DNA of 43,495 nucleotides, taken from assembly GCA_045636545.1 (NCBI GenBank), contig JAZTXR010000109.1, forward strand, positions 1 through 43,495, read 5' to 3'. The notes under the pieces were generated by a model, which worked only from the letters and a program-made list of their open reading frames with translations, was not told where the DNA came from and did not search any database. This stretch comes from HGM04593 sp045636545 (lineage in GTDB: Bacteria; Bacteroidota; Bacteroidia; Bacteroidales; Bacteroidaceae). Shown here one piece after another: positions 24,201-31,375 of this stretch. The position numbers and the translations under genes were made by a program. The stretch's first letter is position 1; each line of letters starts with the position of its first letter.

Positions 24201-25734
24201 TTCTTTCGTTGAGCGATAGGTTCTGTGGAGCGTAGTACTCCTCGCCGTAAACGACAACCGAAATTATTGTCTTGTTGCCGGCACTCTTTATCTCCACACC
24301 ATTGCCTGTGTCAAACGGAGTCTCTTGACCCTTGAGGTTGAACTCATAGTCCATGATTGATGCGTTGTGGATTTTTCCGCTGCCCTTGCCCCAGCTTCTT
24401 GTCTCGACGATGAAGAAATACTTGAGTGGCATGCTTCTGTCATAGCCGTTTGTGAGGTCTGTGAGGTCATAGCCGAACTCCATTGGCTCGCTGTGCAGCT
24501 TGCCGTCGGCCCAACGTCCCAGCATGGGAATTTCGGGTGCGGGGTTGCTGTTGCCATAATTACCGTCGCCGGCATATCTGAAGTGCTCGAACTCTATTGT
24601 CTTCTCGGGTGCAGTGGCGTTGATGTCGGCCGATATACCCGCCGACAGCTTTATCTCGCTTCGGCGTGAGTACTCCATCTCCAACTTGATGGTGCGCAAT
24701 GGGCGGTAGTCTTTTCTTACCTTGTAAATCTCAGGTGCCCACCAGTTCTGCGAGAATGTGCCGTCCCTGTTGAACGATGCACCGCCGTATGCGTATGGGC
24801 AGTAGATGAAGCCCTTGTTTCCCCACCATGCACCCCATGAGTTCACGATAATCCATGCACCAACCTCGTCTTTCTCCACTTCGCCGGCCTTGCCGTTGCC
24901 GTCGAGGTCGAACTCAATGCGGTCGTCGTAACCGACAATAGTAAGTGCGTGGTCAACCTGTGTGCCCCATGCCTTTACGTACTTTTTGCCAACAACACCG
25001 GCCGAACTGTTTGCCGATGTGCTTGGTATCTTGCCTTCGTAGTTGCCATCGGAACTTGCCACGCCGATACCGCATATACCGCCGGCTTGGAAACTCTCGT
25101 CGCCGTTATGGTTCCAGAGCCAGTTCTTAACTGCCTCGCGTCCCTCCTCGGTGCCTACATGTGCAGGGAAGTTTACCGGTTCGAGCATGCGGTTGTTCAT
25201 AGCCTCGAACCACTTGTTGTAGCCCTGCATCCAACCGAAATCGTTGTTGGAGCAGTCCTGGCTGCCAAAGAGGGCAGAGTATGTCTGTCCGCCGTATGTG
25301 GCAGCCGATGGCACACCGATGCTTGTCACAAACTCGTTCTTTCCCGAGTTACCGTTTGTGAGCAACCAGACAAAGTGCGAAGGGTAGTAGTTCTGGGCTA
25401 TCTTGCCGTCGAGGTTGCGGTATGCGTTGAGCACGTATGTGAACATGTAGCAGATACGCGATGCCGAACCGCACGAGCCGCCGTCCTGATTAAAGACGGG
25501 TGGGAAGAATTTCTTCTCGGCATTGTTTACGTATGCCGGGCGCTGTGCCTTTGTGGCACCGTCGGCATGCTGCGCCTTATTGGCGCCCTGCTGTGGCATC
25601 AGCGACCAGTCGGGGTTTGTCTTGTCTGTGTAATCTGGGTATTTCTCCCTGTTTACATCACTCTGTGCGCTAAGGCCCATAGGTAGTGCCACGGCCAGCG
25701 CCAAAATACTCTTGAATAAGTTTTTTGCTGTCAT
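21214..25734 (-). CDS. Secreted papain-like (C1) protease with FnIII, LamG and PKD domains and T9SS-like tail
   Basis: 1506 residues. A signal peptide ends at GLSAQ (24). The C1 domain (~65-340) has Gln83, Cys88 in NQDGGSCGSASRI, His262 in VDHALTIVGYDD and Asn298 in VNSWGAWWG; a DLDGNGKAGE acidic loop sits between His and Asn. An FnIII-like domain (~500-580), a LamG jellyroll (~585-760), three PKD-like domains (~803-1052), and a second LamG (~1058-1245) follow. A further beta domain and a T9SS-like end (AIYDLQGRKVLQPQKGHIYIKNGKKFLAK region) close the protein. The Cys motif differs from papain CGSCW, so activity is probable, not certain. It likely acts at the cell surface on protein or glycoprotein. 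No strong promoter was found upstream; the leader holds a nested hairpin (25808-25885). It shares strand with the hexosaminidase upstream. Confidence 0.88.
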   Translation of the reverse strand: MTAKNLFKSILALAVALPMGLSAQSDVNREKYPDYTDKTNPDWSLMPQQGANKAQHADGATKAQRPAYVNNAEKKFFPPVFNQDGGSCGSASRICYMFTYVLNAYRNLDGKIAQNYYPSHFVWLLTNGNSGKNEFVTSIGVPSAATYGGQTYSALFGSQDCSNNDFGWMQGYNKWFEAMNNRMLEPVNFPAHVGTEEGREAVKNWLWNHNGDESFQAGGICGIGVASSDGNYEGKIPSTSANSSAGVVGKKYVKAWGTQVDHALTIVGYDDRIEFDLDGNGKAGEVEKDEVGAWIIVNSWGAWWGNKGFIYCPYAYGGASFNRDGTFSQNWWAPEIYKVRKDYRPLRTIKLEMEYSRRSEIKLSAGISADINATAPEKTIEFEHFRYAGDGNYGNSNPAPEIPMLGRWADGKLHSEPMEFGYDLTDLTNGYDRSMPLKYFFIVETRSWGKGSGKIHNASIMDYEFNLKGQETPFDTGNGVEIKSAGNKTIISVVVYGEEYYAPQNLSLNERKLSWAKPIHSRYSISKYRIYHNNGQIAEMDGTALAYTIPSNIDIEGTFSVSAIYEDGNESQKVTVQAPVAEDDVNKAINLRKSGFTIPNVFDQKFNEMTMEFYIKPNSLVNWNQSAGPGWGKFMMHANADGSFTIGWDTNNRTSTDYGTLKVGTWTHIAFVVKNKSMIVYVNGVRKKSFSSTSYSGVGGWGDFVFSSNGDGNAQDASYDEIRVWNKVRTATEIKNSMNAQFAGSMLPDGLVAYYKGDVITENGTAMLREYTSGNHAAIHNNNYTVETSSKNLGKTSATLTASIDPVTETIYAGIPVKLSATYSDAATKLVWNIPDAGLNNVAIAEPMATFTSAGAKSVTLTAMDANGNTVTSTATLTVTEEATPDATFKVSKTPVILGEKVMFIVENPQLGNIYEWSTPGAETEKTQGLRVNTVYAEAGTHTVTLKVTSASGAKSSTSSIDIEVLSSAPTAAFEISPAIIMKGETTYLTDVSQYHPDGWQWTIENTKKRYIINGQHSSFTPEISGVYDVTLKVNNLVGTSSTTRERALIVCNADSKNGLNFSGRENAKVSAPVTTSRCDAFTVEWWMRAEEFESNCLGIGESESTFLIKTDKDGRMHVSANGYTGKSSTSNFVILNEWHHYGVIVADGYVDFYRDGEYYSTSYVSLNAHVPSLNSFSIGKDNARMNGQIDELRVWTKSVKYDDMMAVCNAPLENPTSIDGLLLYYDFNQSGGSVIDRSGNGFDGVRSGFGPDGDAWGLSRGVFCLNNEDGGKNGDVTSDYLTNYRASFSYNASKQVNTSARNRFYELKDWTIENAVTQGNTITGAHVDAQKNYCMTFTTIWDGFSTLSDHKVYQTVTLPKGAYTFTANYHSTWEGQCGDSYVVVDDADNIPGVANIANALAYTKMAAKGSAMSNKVEFVLEEETEVSLGLLVNMNDKICMTIESFTLQRENIEYIEADGLTAIEPVIETAGREQDNAIYDLQGRKVLQPQKGHIYIKNGKKFLAK

Positions 25735-25807
25735 AACTTTTTTCTTTTTAAGTTTTTCTTAGTCGTCTATATGTTAAGGTGAAAAATTTGATTTGCATTT
25801 TCGCTTT

Positions 25808-25885
25808 GACAACATCGTCTTATCGCAACCCGCAGGGCACCAACTTCGCCGGTGCAGCCTGCGACATATTGCTGCCGATGTTGTC
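25808..25885 (-). other. Nested hairpin in the gap between hexosaminidase and protease genes
   Basis: An outer 10-bp stem (GACAACATCG 25808-25817 with 25876-25885) encloses an inner stem made of CGCAGG/CCTGCG and GCACC/GGTGC closed by a short loop. Next to it, on the hexosaminidase side, AAACCTCGG occurs twice (25887-25918). As RNA on the minus strand it would be either a 3' structure of the hexosaminidase mRNA or a 5' leader of the protease mRNA. No T run follows immediately. Confidence 0.6.
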
Positions 25886-25914
25886 GAAACCTCGGTTTAT
25901 TAAAACCTCGGCTT

Positions 25915-27969
25915 TCACTTTATTATTATTTCGTCAGTGAACAGCCATCCGCGTTGTGGGCCGCTCTTGGCACGGTAGTTTATGTAGCGGGCTTTTGTGT
26001 TGCCACTCCAGCCGTACTCCTTGAATGAGAGGCCTTCGTCCCTTACTACGGTGTGCCCAATGCGTGCCAGTTCGCTGAAGCCGTTGCCGTCGCACGATGT
26101 GCTGATGATGACCTCGGCGGGGAACCATACATCGGGGATGCACATCTGCATGAACTGTGCGCTCACTTCGGTTATCTCCTTTTCGGCTCCCAGGTCTATG
26201 GTGACATCGACACCGTTCCTGATGAATCCCTGCCACTTCTTGTCGGTGTATGTCCAGCCACCGCACACTCCGTCAATGAGTGCTCTGTCACCGCCGGCCT
26301 TGTAGCTGTCGCTGTATGGCGCATCATTGGCGTATGCGATGCTTCCGCCTGTGGCAAGATGCTCGACGGGTGTCTGTGCCTCCTTGCGCTGACCGAACTC
26401 GTTGGCAAGGTCAAAGGCGTTGTAGCCTTTGCTGCGCAACCCGTCTGTGGCTTTTATTGCGCGCTGCTTGAATTCTGCATAGTCGCGCTCGGCGGGGTTG
26501 CTCCAGCCAATCTCGGCAATGGCAAGTATGCGGGGGTATATCATATACTCTACAAGTTCCTCTGTGGGGATGTATTCTACCCAAAGGTTGCCTTGTATAC
26601 CATATATCAGGTGAGCCTTTGCGCTGTCAATCTCCGCGCGTGGGTCGTATGAATATACCTTTTCGAGCGGCATGTATGGACCGAAAGCCATCGGTTGTGT
26701 GTGTGGTGCATCCTGGTAAGAGTCGAGGTAGCAATAGCCGCCGGGGGTCATGATTGCCTTGTGCCCGCTCTCTACGGCCGCAATGCCGCCCTCTGTTCCG
26801 CGCCATGACATTACGGTTGCGTTGGGGGCAAGGCCTCCATCGAGGATTTCGTCCCAGCCGATAATCTGTCGTCCCTTGCTGTTCACAAACTTCTCAATGC
26901 GCTGTATCAGGTAGCTCTGCAGCTCGTTCACATCCTTCAGTCCCTCCTCCTTCATGCGCTTCTGGCACAGCGGACAGTGTGGCCACGATGCCTTGCCGGC
27001 CTCGTCGCCGCCAATGTGTATGTATTCGCTCGGGAAAAGCTCAATCACTTCGCTGAGCACGTTCTCAAGGAACTCGAATGTCTTTTCGTTGCCTACGCAG
27101 AAATCGGCCTGCTTGTATGGCTCGTGTGTGCATGACAGCTCGGGGTAGGCAGTCAGTGTCTCCTCGCTGTGGGCAGGCATTTCAATCTCGGGGATGATGG
27201 TTATGTAGCGCTCGGCAGCGTATTCAACAAGCTCTTTTATATCCTCCTGTGTGTAGTAGCCGCCGTATGCACCCTCGCTGCCTTCCTCAACGTATTTGCG
27301 GTCGCCGAACCACCAATCTTTCCAGATTGCAGGTGAACGCCATGCCGCGAACTGGGTGAGGCGTGGGTATTTCTTGATTTCTATGCGCCAGCCGGCCGCA
27401 TCGGTGAGGTGCAGGTGCAGACGGTTCATCTTGAAGTGCGCCATGGCATCAAGCTGCTTCTTGACGAACTCCTTGTCAAAGAAGTGGCGGCTCACGTCGA
27501 GCATGAGTCCGCGATAGGCAAACTCCGGCTCATCTGTTATTGTGCAGGCTGGGATTGTGTTGCTACCGTCGGCAAGCTGCAACAGTGTCTGTGACGCATA
27601 GAAAAGGCCGGCAGCCGATGTTGCCTTTACGTTGATTTTCTCTTTGGTGACATTGATTGTATAGCCTTCGGGCGATGTGACGTTTGCTACATTGTCGCAA
27701 ACCTCCATTGCAATGCAGTTGGCTGTGGTATTTTCCCCCGTAACTTCCAATACACCGCTCCAGGCTCCTAAGGCGTTGGCAATGGCGTTCCTGTCATCAC
27801 TGTCGGCAGCAATGTAGAGCTTTGTCCCTTCGCCTACGGTGAAGCTGCCTTTTGATGTCCCTATCTGCTGTGGAAGAGGCAACAGGCTGTGGCTTGTTGC
27901 GTTGTCTGTATTATGCGCGCACGCGCACAATAATAAAAGGCTCGTGAGCCCTAAAAAAAAGTTTTTCAT
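25915..27969 (-). CDS. Beta-N-acetylhexosaminidase, GH20 lipoprotein
   Basis: 684 residues. A lipoprotein signal has Cys17 as lipid site (LLLCAC). A GH20b alpha/beta domain (~28-148) precedes the TIM barrel starting AYRGLMLDVSRHFF. The catalytic pair D322-E323 lies in HIGGDEAGKASW; the Asp orients the substrate acetamido group and the Glu is the acid. LHLHLTDAAGWRIEI and PEIEMPAHSEE are further family motifs. The C-terminal ~130 residues form a discoidin-like beta domain. It removes terminal GlcNAc/GalNAc from glycans at the cell surface or in the periplasm. The gene lies 180 nt upstream of the secreted protease on the same strand; together they fit breakdown of host glycoproteins. A -7-like TATCTTCG is at 27991-27998 on the minus strand. 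Confidence 0.95.
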   Translation of the reverse strand: MKNFFLGLTSLLLLCACAHNTDNATSHSLLPLPQQIGTSKGSFTVGEGTKLYIAADSDDRNAIANALGAWSGVLEVTGENTTANCIAMEVCDNVANVTSPEGYTINVTKEKINVKATSAAGLFYASQTLLQLADGSNTIPACTITDEPEFAYRGLMLDVSRHFFDKEFVKKQLDAMAHFKMNRLHLHLTDAAGWRIEIKKYPRLTQFAAWRSPAIWKDWWFGDRKYVEEGSEGAYGGYYTQEDIKELVEYAAERYITIIPEIEMPAHSEETLTAYPELSCTHEPYKQADFCVGNEKTFEFLENVLSEVIELFPSEYIHIGGDEAGKASWPHCPLCQKRMKEEGLKDVNELQSYLIQRIEKFVNSKGRQIIGWDEILDGGLAPNATVMSWRGTEGGIAAVESGHKAIMTPGGYCYLDSYQDAPHTQPMAFGPYMPLEKVYSYDPRAEIDSAKAHLIYGIQGNLWVEYIPTEELVEYMIYPRILAIAEIGWSNPAERDYAEFKQRAIKATDGLRSKGYNAFDLANEFGQRKEAQTPVEHLATGGSIAYANDAPYSDSYKAGGDRALIDGVCGGWTYTDKKWQGFIRNGVDVTIDLGAEKEITEVSAQFMQMCIPDVWFPAEVIISTSCDGNGFSELARIGHTVVRDEGLSFKEYGWSGNTKARYINYRAKSGPQRGWLFTDEIIIK

Positions 27970-28029
27970 ATCAGGTCAGTTCTTTCAGTGCGAAGATATG
28001 ATTTTTTTTGAAAAAATATCATTTTTTTC

Positions 28030-28061
28030 TTGGAAAGTATCAAAAATGTGTTTTATATTTG
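28030..28061 (+). promoter_or_regulatory. Promoter of the ABC-GntR-SPFH-SppA operon
   Basis: TTG 28030-28032, a 21-nt spacer, then TATATTTG 28054-28061, an exact match to TAnnTTTG. Transcription would start near 28068, inside the palindrome at 28064-28085. Confidence 0.7.
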
Positions 28062-28063
28062 CG

Positions 28064-28085
28064 GTGTACTAATAAACTAATACAC
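28064..28085 (+). promoter_or_regulatory. Putative GntR operator palindrome
   Basis: A 22-bp imperfect palindrome has arms GTGTA (28064-28068) and TACAC (28081-28085) and further symmetric TA steps inside. It directly follows the -7 element and ends just before the ATG at 28087. The operon encodes a YtrA-like GntR protein (29715-30059), the natural candidate to bind it and repress. Confidence 0.6.
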
Positions 28086-28086
28086 T

Positions 28087-28887
28087 ATGATTGAAATTAA
28101 GGATTTGTCATTCGCCTATTCAAGTGAAAAGGTCTTGGATAGCATAAGCACCACATTCGAGCAGGGGCGGGTCTATGGCCTGCTTGGTGCGAACGGAGTG
28201 GGAAAGAGTACGCTTTTCAAGCTGCTTTGCGGTTTGCTCACAACAAAAGAGGGCAGTATAAAGATTGACGGTTACTCGCCAGCCGACCGCAAGCCGGGCT
28301 TCCTGTCGAAGATGTTCTACATCCCCGAGGATTTTGAAGGCCCTGCAGTGTCAATAAAGAGCTATGCTGCGGGTATTTCGGCTTTTTATCCCAATTATGA
28401 TGAGCAGATGCTGCATGGCCTGCTCAAGGATTTTGAGATAGATATCGACCGTAAGTTCACGACTCTTTCGCTTGGTCAGCGCAAGAGAGCCATCCTTTGC
28501 ATTGCGCTTGCCATGAACTCCGAGTATCTGTTGCTCGACGAGCCTACAAACGGCCTCGACATCCCAAGCAAGCTCGAGTTCCGCAAGATGGTGGCAAGGA
28601 CGATGGACGACAAGCGTACCATCATCATCTCTACCCACCAGGTGAAGGATGTGGAGAATCTGCTCGACCACATTATGATACTCGACAAGCGTGCGGTGCT
28701 GCTCGACAAGAGTGTTGCCGGTATACAGAGCGAGTATCTCTTCGAGACCTCAAGCACAGCCCCCTCTGATGCTCTCTTTGTTGAGGCAGGTCTTGGCGGC
28801 TGCAGCTCGATTCGCAGGAATGTGAACGGCGAGGAGAGCCGCATTAACATAGAACTATTGTTCAATTACATCAACTCAAAAAAGTAA
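28087..28887 (+). CDS. ABC transporter ATP-binding protein
   Basis: 266 residues with a complete nucleotide-binding domain: Walker A GANGVGKST (34-42), signature LSLGQ (127-131), Walker B YLLLDEP (147-153), D-loop and switch His in ISTHQV. The ~60-residue C-terminal extension (from about 205) is not assigned. It pairs with the membrane protein that starts 6 nt downstream, forming a type similar to YtrB/EcsA exporters that are commonly controlled by YtrA-type GntR repressors. It probably moves a lipid, peptide or antibiotic across or out of the inner membrane. First gene of the operon; no transport substrate can be deduced. Confidence 0.93.
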   Translation: MIEIKDLSFAYSSEKVLDSISTTFEQGRVYGLLGANGVGKSTLFKLLCGLLTTKEGSIKIDGYSPADRKPGFLSKMFYIPEDFEGPAVSIKSYAAGISAFYPNYDEQMLHGLLKDFEIDIDRKFTTLSLGQRKRAILCIALAMNSEYLLLDEPTNGLDIPSKLEFRKMVARTMDDKRTIIISTHQVKDVENLLDHIMILDKRAVLLDKSVAGIQSEYLFETSSTAPSDALFVEAGLGGCSSIRRNVNGEESRINIELLFNYINSKK

Positions 28888-28893
28888 ACTGCT

Positions 28894-29703
28894 ATGAACG
28901 AAGTATTTGATATAAAGCGTTTGGGTAGGCTCATAAAGTACGAGGTTACTAACTACATACCCAACTTCTTCAAGTCGCTCCTGATATGTGCCAGTGTCAT
29001 TGCTGCTGTGTGGGTTGTTTCGCTCACCTTTGATGCATCCATTATGCAGTTCGGTAGAGCGGATCTTGTGAATGCACTCTTTGTGCTTGCGATAGCATTG
29101 AGCCCTTTCATTGTATACAAGGACATGAACAACCGCAAGAAAGGCTACTTCTATGCAATGATACCGGCAAGCACGCTCGAGAAATTGTTGTCAATGGTTG
29201 TGCTCTGCGTTCTCATTGTGCCGCTTTTGGCGTACGCTGTGCTCACGGGTACCGACCTGTTGCTGTGGCTCCTCTCAAAAGTGGGTATAGGGTCGTTCCT
29301 GTATATGGATTTCTACAATCCGTTTACTGTCGGTGAAATTGTAGATGATGAATATCTGCTACCCTACATATATCCGGTATTTGACAGCATTCTCTATATG
29401 GTGAATATCATAGCCTACACCATAATGTTCAACACAATCTTCCGCAGGAACAAGGTGCTCAAGACAATCCTTTTCAATATTTCAATGACATTTGCGTTTG
29501 TGATATTGACTGCTGTCGTTGTAAATGTCACAACACCCGAGTTCTGGGAAGATATGTTTGAAGGCGTAGTTGAATGGCTTGATGAGAAGACAGATGTGGA
29601 GTTGTTCGGTTATCTCATGACTGCATGCCGCTGTCTGACAATTATCATGTCAATGGCATTCTTCTCCATCACCTATTTCAGAATAAAGAAAGTCAACTAT
29701 TAA
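28894..29703 (+). CDS. ABC transporter permease-like membrane protein
   Basis: 269 residues with about six hydrophobic helices (around 22-43, 58-73, 96-124, 160-180, 190-212 and 238-258). There is an acidic, non-membrane stretch before the last helix (FEGVVEWLDEKTDVELFGY). There is no strong domain signature; its place 6 nt after the ATPase gene and before the GntR gene identifies it as the transporter membrane subunit. The N-terminus is cytoplasmic (RLGRLIKYEVTNYIPNFF) and typical of ABC-2-like permeases. Confidence 0.8.
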   Translation: MNEVFDIKRLGRLIKYEVTNYIPNFFKSLLICASVIAAVWVVSLTFDASIMQFGRADLVNALFVLAIALSPFIVYKDMNNRKKGYFYAMIPASTLEKLLSMVVLCVLIVPLLAYAVLTGTDLLLWLLSKVGIGSFLYMDFYNPFTVGEIVDDEYLLPYIYPVFDSILYMVNIIAYTIMFNTIFRRNKVLKTILFNISMTFAFVILTAVVVNVTTPEFWEDMFEGVVEWLDEKTDVELFGYLMTACRCLTIIMSMAFFSITYFRIKKVNY

Positions 29704-29714
29704 ACATCCCGACT

Positions 29715-30059
29715 ATGGAGTATAGCGAACATAAACCCATTTATCTGCAGAATGTGGACCTGATGCAGGAGAAGATTCTGCGGGGCGACTGGCGTGAGGA
29801 GGAGCGCATCCCCTCGGTACGTGAGATGGGTGCAATGGTGGGCGTGAACCCCAATACCATTGTCCGCTCCTACCAGTTGCTCGAGGCGCAGGAGATTATC
29901 TACAACAAGCGCGGTCTTGGTTACTTTGTCAAGGAGGGCGCGGTTGCACGGATAAAAGAGAATATGAAGAGTGAGTTCATTGCCAACGAATTGCCGCAGT
30001 TCAAGGCAAAGGCTCAGATGCTTGGAATAACAAAAGAGGAACTTATTGAACTTTTATAA
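29715..30059 (+). CDS. GntR family transcriptional regulator, YtrA-like
   Basis: 114 residues. A winged HTH (about 8-75) has the GntR signature IPSVREMGAMVGVNPNTIVRSYQLLEAQEIIYNKRGLGYFV. The effector part is only a short helical tail of about 35 residues, as in the YtrA subfamily, which usually controls ABC transporters in the same operon. An in-frame upstream ATG (29625) lies inside the permease gene; MEYSEHKPIY at 29715, 11 nt after the permease stop, is the expected start. It probably represses its own operon through the palindrome at 28064-28085. The inducer is unknown. Confidence 0.93.
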   Translation: MEYSEHKPIYLQNVDLMQEKILRGDWREEERIPSVREMGAMVGVNPNTIVRSYQLLEAQEIIYNKRGLGYFVKEGAVARIKENMKSEFIANELPQFKAKAQMLGITKEELIELL

Positions 30060-30070
30060 ACTATAATGCT

Positions 30071-30895
30071 ATGAAGAACTTTTTGATTACCGGTATTATT
30101 TGTGTGTCTGTTTTGTTGTCGGGATGTACAACCGTTGCTCCCGAGGCCGGTGAAGAGGGTGTCAAGGTGCATAAACCTTGGTTTTTCGGTACGGGAGGCA
30201 TTGACATGACTCCGGTTGAGACGGGACTTGAATATACATGGCTCTCAACCGACTATGTTATAGTCAATATGTTGCCGCGTGCCTATGATGAGGACCTTGA
30301 TGATGCAACATCAAACGACAATACATTGCTCGATTTCAACACGCAGATTCAGCTGCAGGTGAAAGACAACAAGTCGCCTGTGCTTATAAAGAATTATGGT
30401 GTGGACTGGTACAATTCAGTGATAAAGGAGGTCTACCGCAACACTGTGCGCGGTTACATATCAAAGTACGGGCCTTTCGACCTTATGAGTAATCGTGAGG
30501 TGCTTGATTCCATCAATCTTTTTGTGAAGAACGATATCCAGAACTACATCTCGCTTTTGAGTTCAAAGCAGGGTGAGTTACCCATTGATGTTGTGAATGT
30601 GGTGGTTGGCCGTGCCATCCCCAATGAGCGCCAAAAGGCCGAAATGGATGCAACAGCTGCTGCAACACAGGCCAAACGCACCGAGGAGTCGAGACGTGAG
30701 ATGCTTGTAGCCCGCGAGGCTGCCGAACGTCAGCGTGCCATTGCCGACAAAGCGTATCAGGAGGAACTTGGACTTACAACCGACCAGTTCATACAGTTGC
30801 GTGCGTGGGAGATAATAAAGGAGAAGAACGGTGCCAACATTGATGTCCTGTTCAATGCCGATGCCACAAACAAGATGTGGAATGTAAGGCGATAA
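30071..30895 (+). CDS. SPFH/prohibitin-domain lipoprotein
   Basis: 274 residues. A lipoprotein signal has Cys19 (LLSGC). Residues ~60-190 resemble the SPFH/Band-7 domain (STDYVIVNMLPRAY, LLDFNTQIQLQVKDNKSPVLIKNYG, VYRNTVRGYIS, NDIQNYIS, LPIDVVNVVVGRAIPNERQKAEMDATAAATQAKRTEES). An Ala/Glu/Arg-rich coiled coil follows (~195-250), as in flotillins and HflK/C. SPFH proteins form oligomeric rings that organise membranes and proteases. Here the domain is anchored by lipid instead of a transmembrane helix, so it would sit in the periplasm or outer membrane. It starts 11 nt after the GntR gene and is followed by rhodanese and SppA genes. Confidence 0.8.
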   Translation: MKNFLITGIICVSVLLSGCTTVAPEAGEEGVKVHKPWFFGTGGIDMTPVETGLEYTWLSTDYVIVNMLPRAYDEDLDDATSNDNTLLDFNTQIQLQVKDNKSPVLIKNYGVDWYNSVIKEVYRNTVRGYISKYGPFDLMSNREVLDSINLFVKNDIQNYISLLSSKQGELPIDVVNVVVGRAIPNERQKAEMDATAAATQAKRTEESRREMLVAREAAERQRAIADKAYQEELGLTTDQFIQLRAWEIIKEKNGANIDVLFNADATNKMWNVRR

Positions 30896-30911
30896 AAATA
30901 TATGATGTGAT

Positions 30912-31337
30912 ATGAAAAGAGATATATTGGGATTAAAGAGAGTGGTGCCGTGCATGATTCTTCTGTTGCTCACAGCGTCGTGTACCATGAAGTTCAGCAA
31001 AGAGGCATATGGCGAGGGGAAAATATTGTCGGTTACGGCGAGTGTGTTTGCCGACTCCATTGACAACCCCGGTGTGCAGCTTGTAGATGTGCGCACTCCC
31101 GATGAATATGCCGCCGGTAATATCCCGGGCAGTGTGAACATTGATGTGCTGACAGGGAAGTTCGGTGAGACGGCATCTGCCTTGTTGGACAGGGCATATA
31201 CGGTGGCTGTGTATTGCCGTAGCGGAAACCGCAGCAAGAATGCCGCTCAAGTGCTGTCAATGATGGGGTACAATGTGGTGGAGCTGAATGGCGGCTACAA
31301 CGAGTGGGTAAACATCATGACGAAGTCAAGTGATTGA
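30912..31337 (+). CDS. Rhodanese-like lipoprotein
   Basis: 141 residues. A lipoprotein signal has Cys24 (LLLTASC). A single rhodanese domain follows with LVDVRTPDEYAAGNIPGSVNIDV and the active loop CRSGNRS (Cys102), then MGYNVVELNGGYNEW. The reactive Cys is present, so sulfur transfer or persulfide chemistry in the envelope is possible. The gene is 16 nt after the SPFH gene and 38 nt before sppA in one operon; no partner thiol oxidoreductase is next to it. Confidence 0.9.
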   Translation: MKRDILGLKRVVPCMILLLLTASCTMKFSKEAYGEGKILSVTASVFADSIDNPGVQLVDVRTPDEYAAGNIPGSVNIDVLTGKFGETASALLDRAYTVAVYCRSGNRSKNAAQVLSMMGYNVVELNGGYNEWVNIMTKSSD

Positions 31338-31375
31338 CAATTGTTTATATGACAATTTAAACGGTTTTTTATATT

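Noticed and set aside
25808..25885. tRNA-like or tmRNA-like gene
   Set aside because: The stem order and loop sizes do not give acceptor, D, anticodon and T arms, and there is no TTC loop in the right place.
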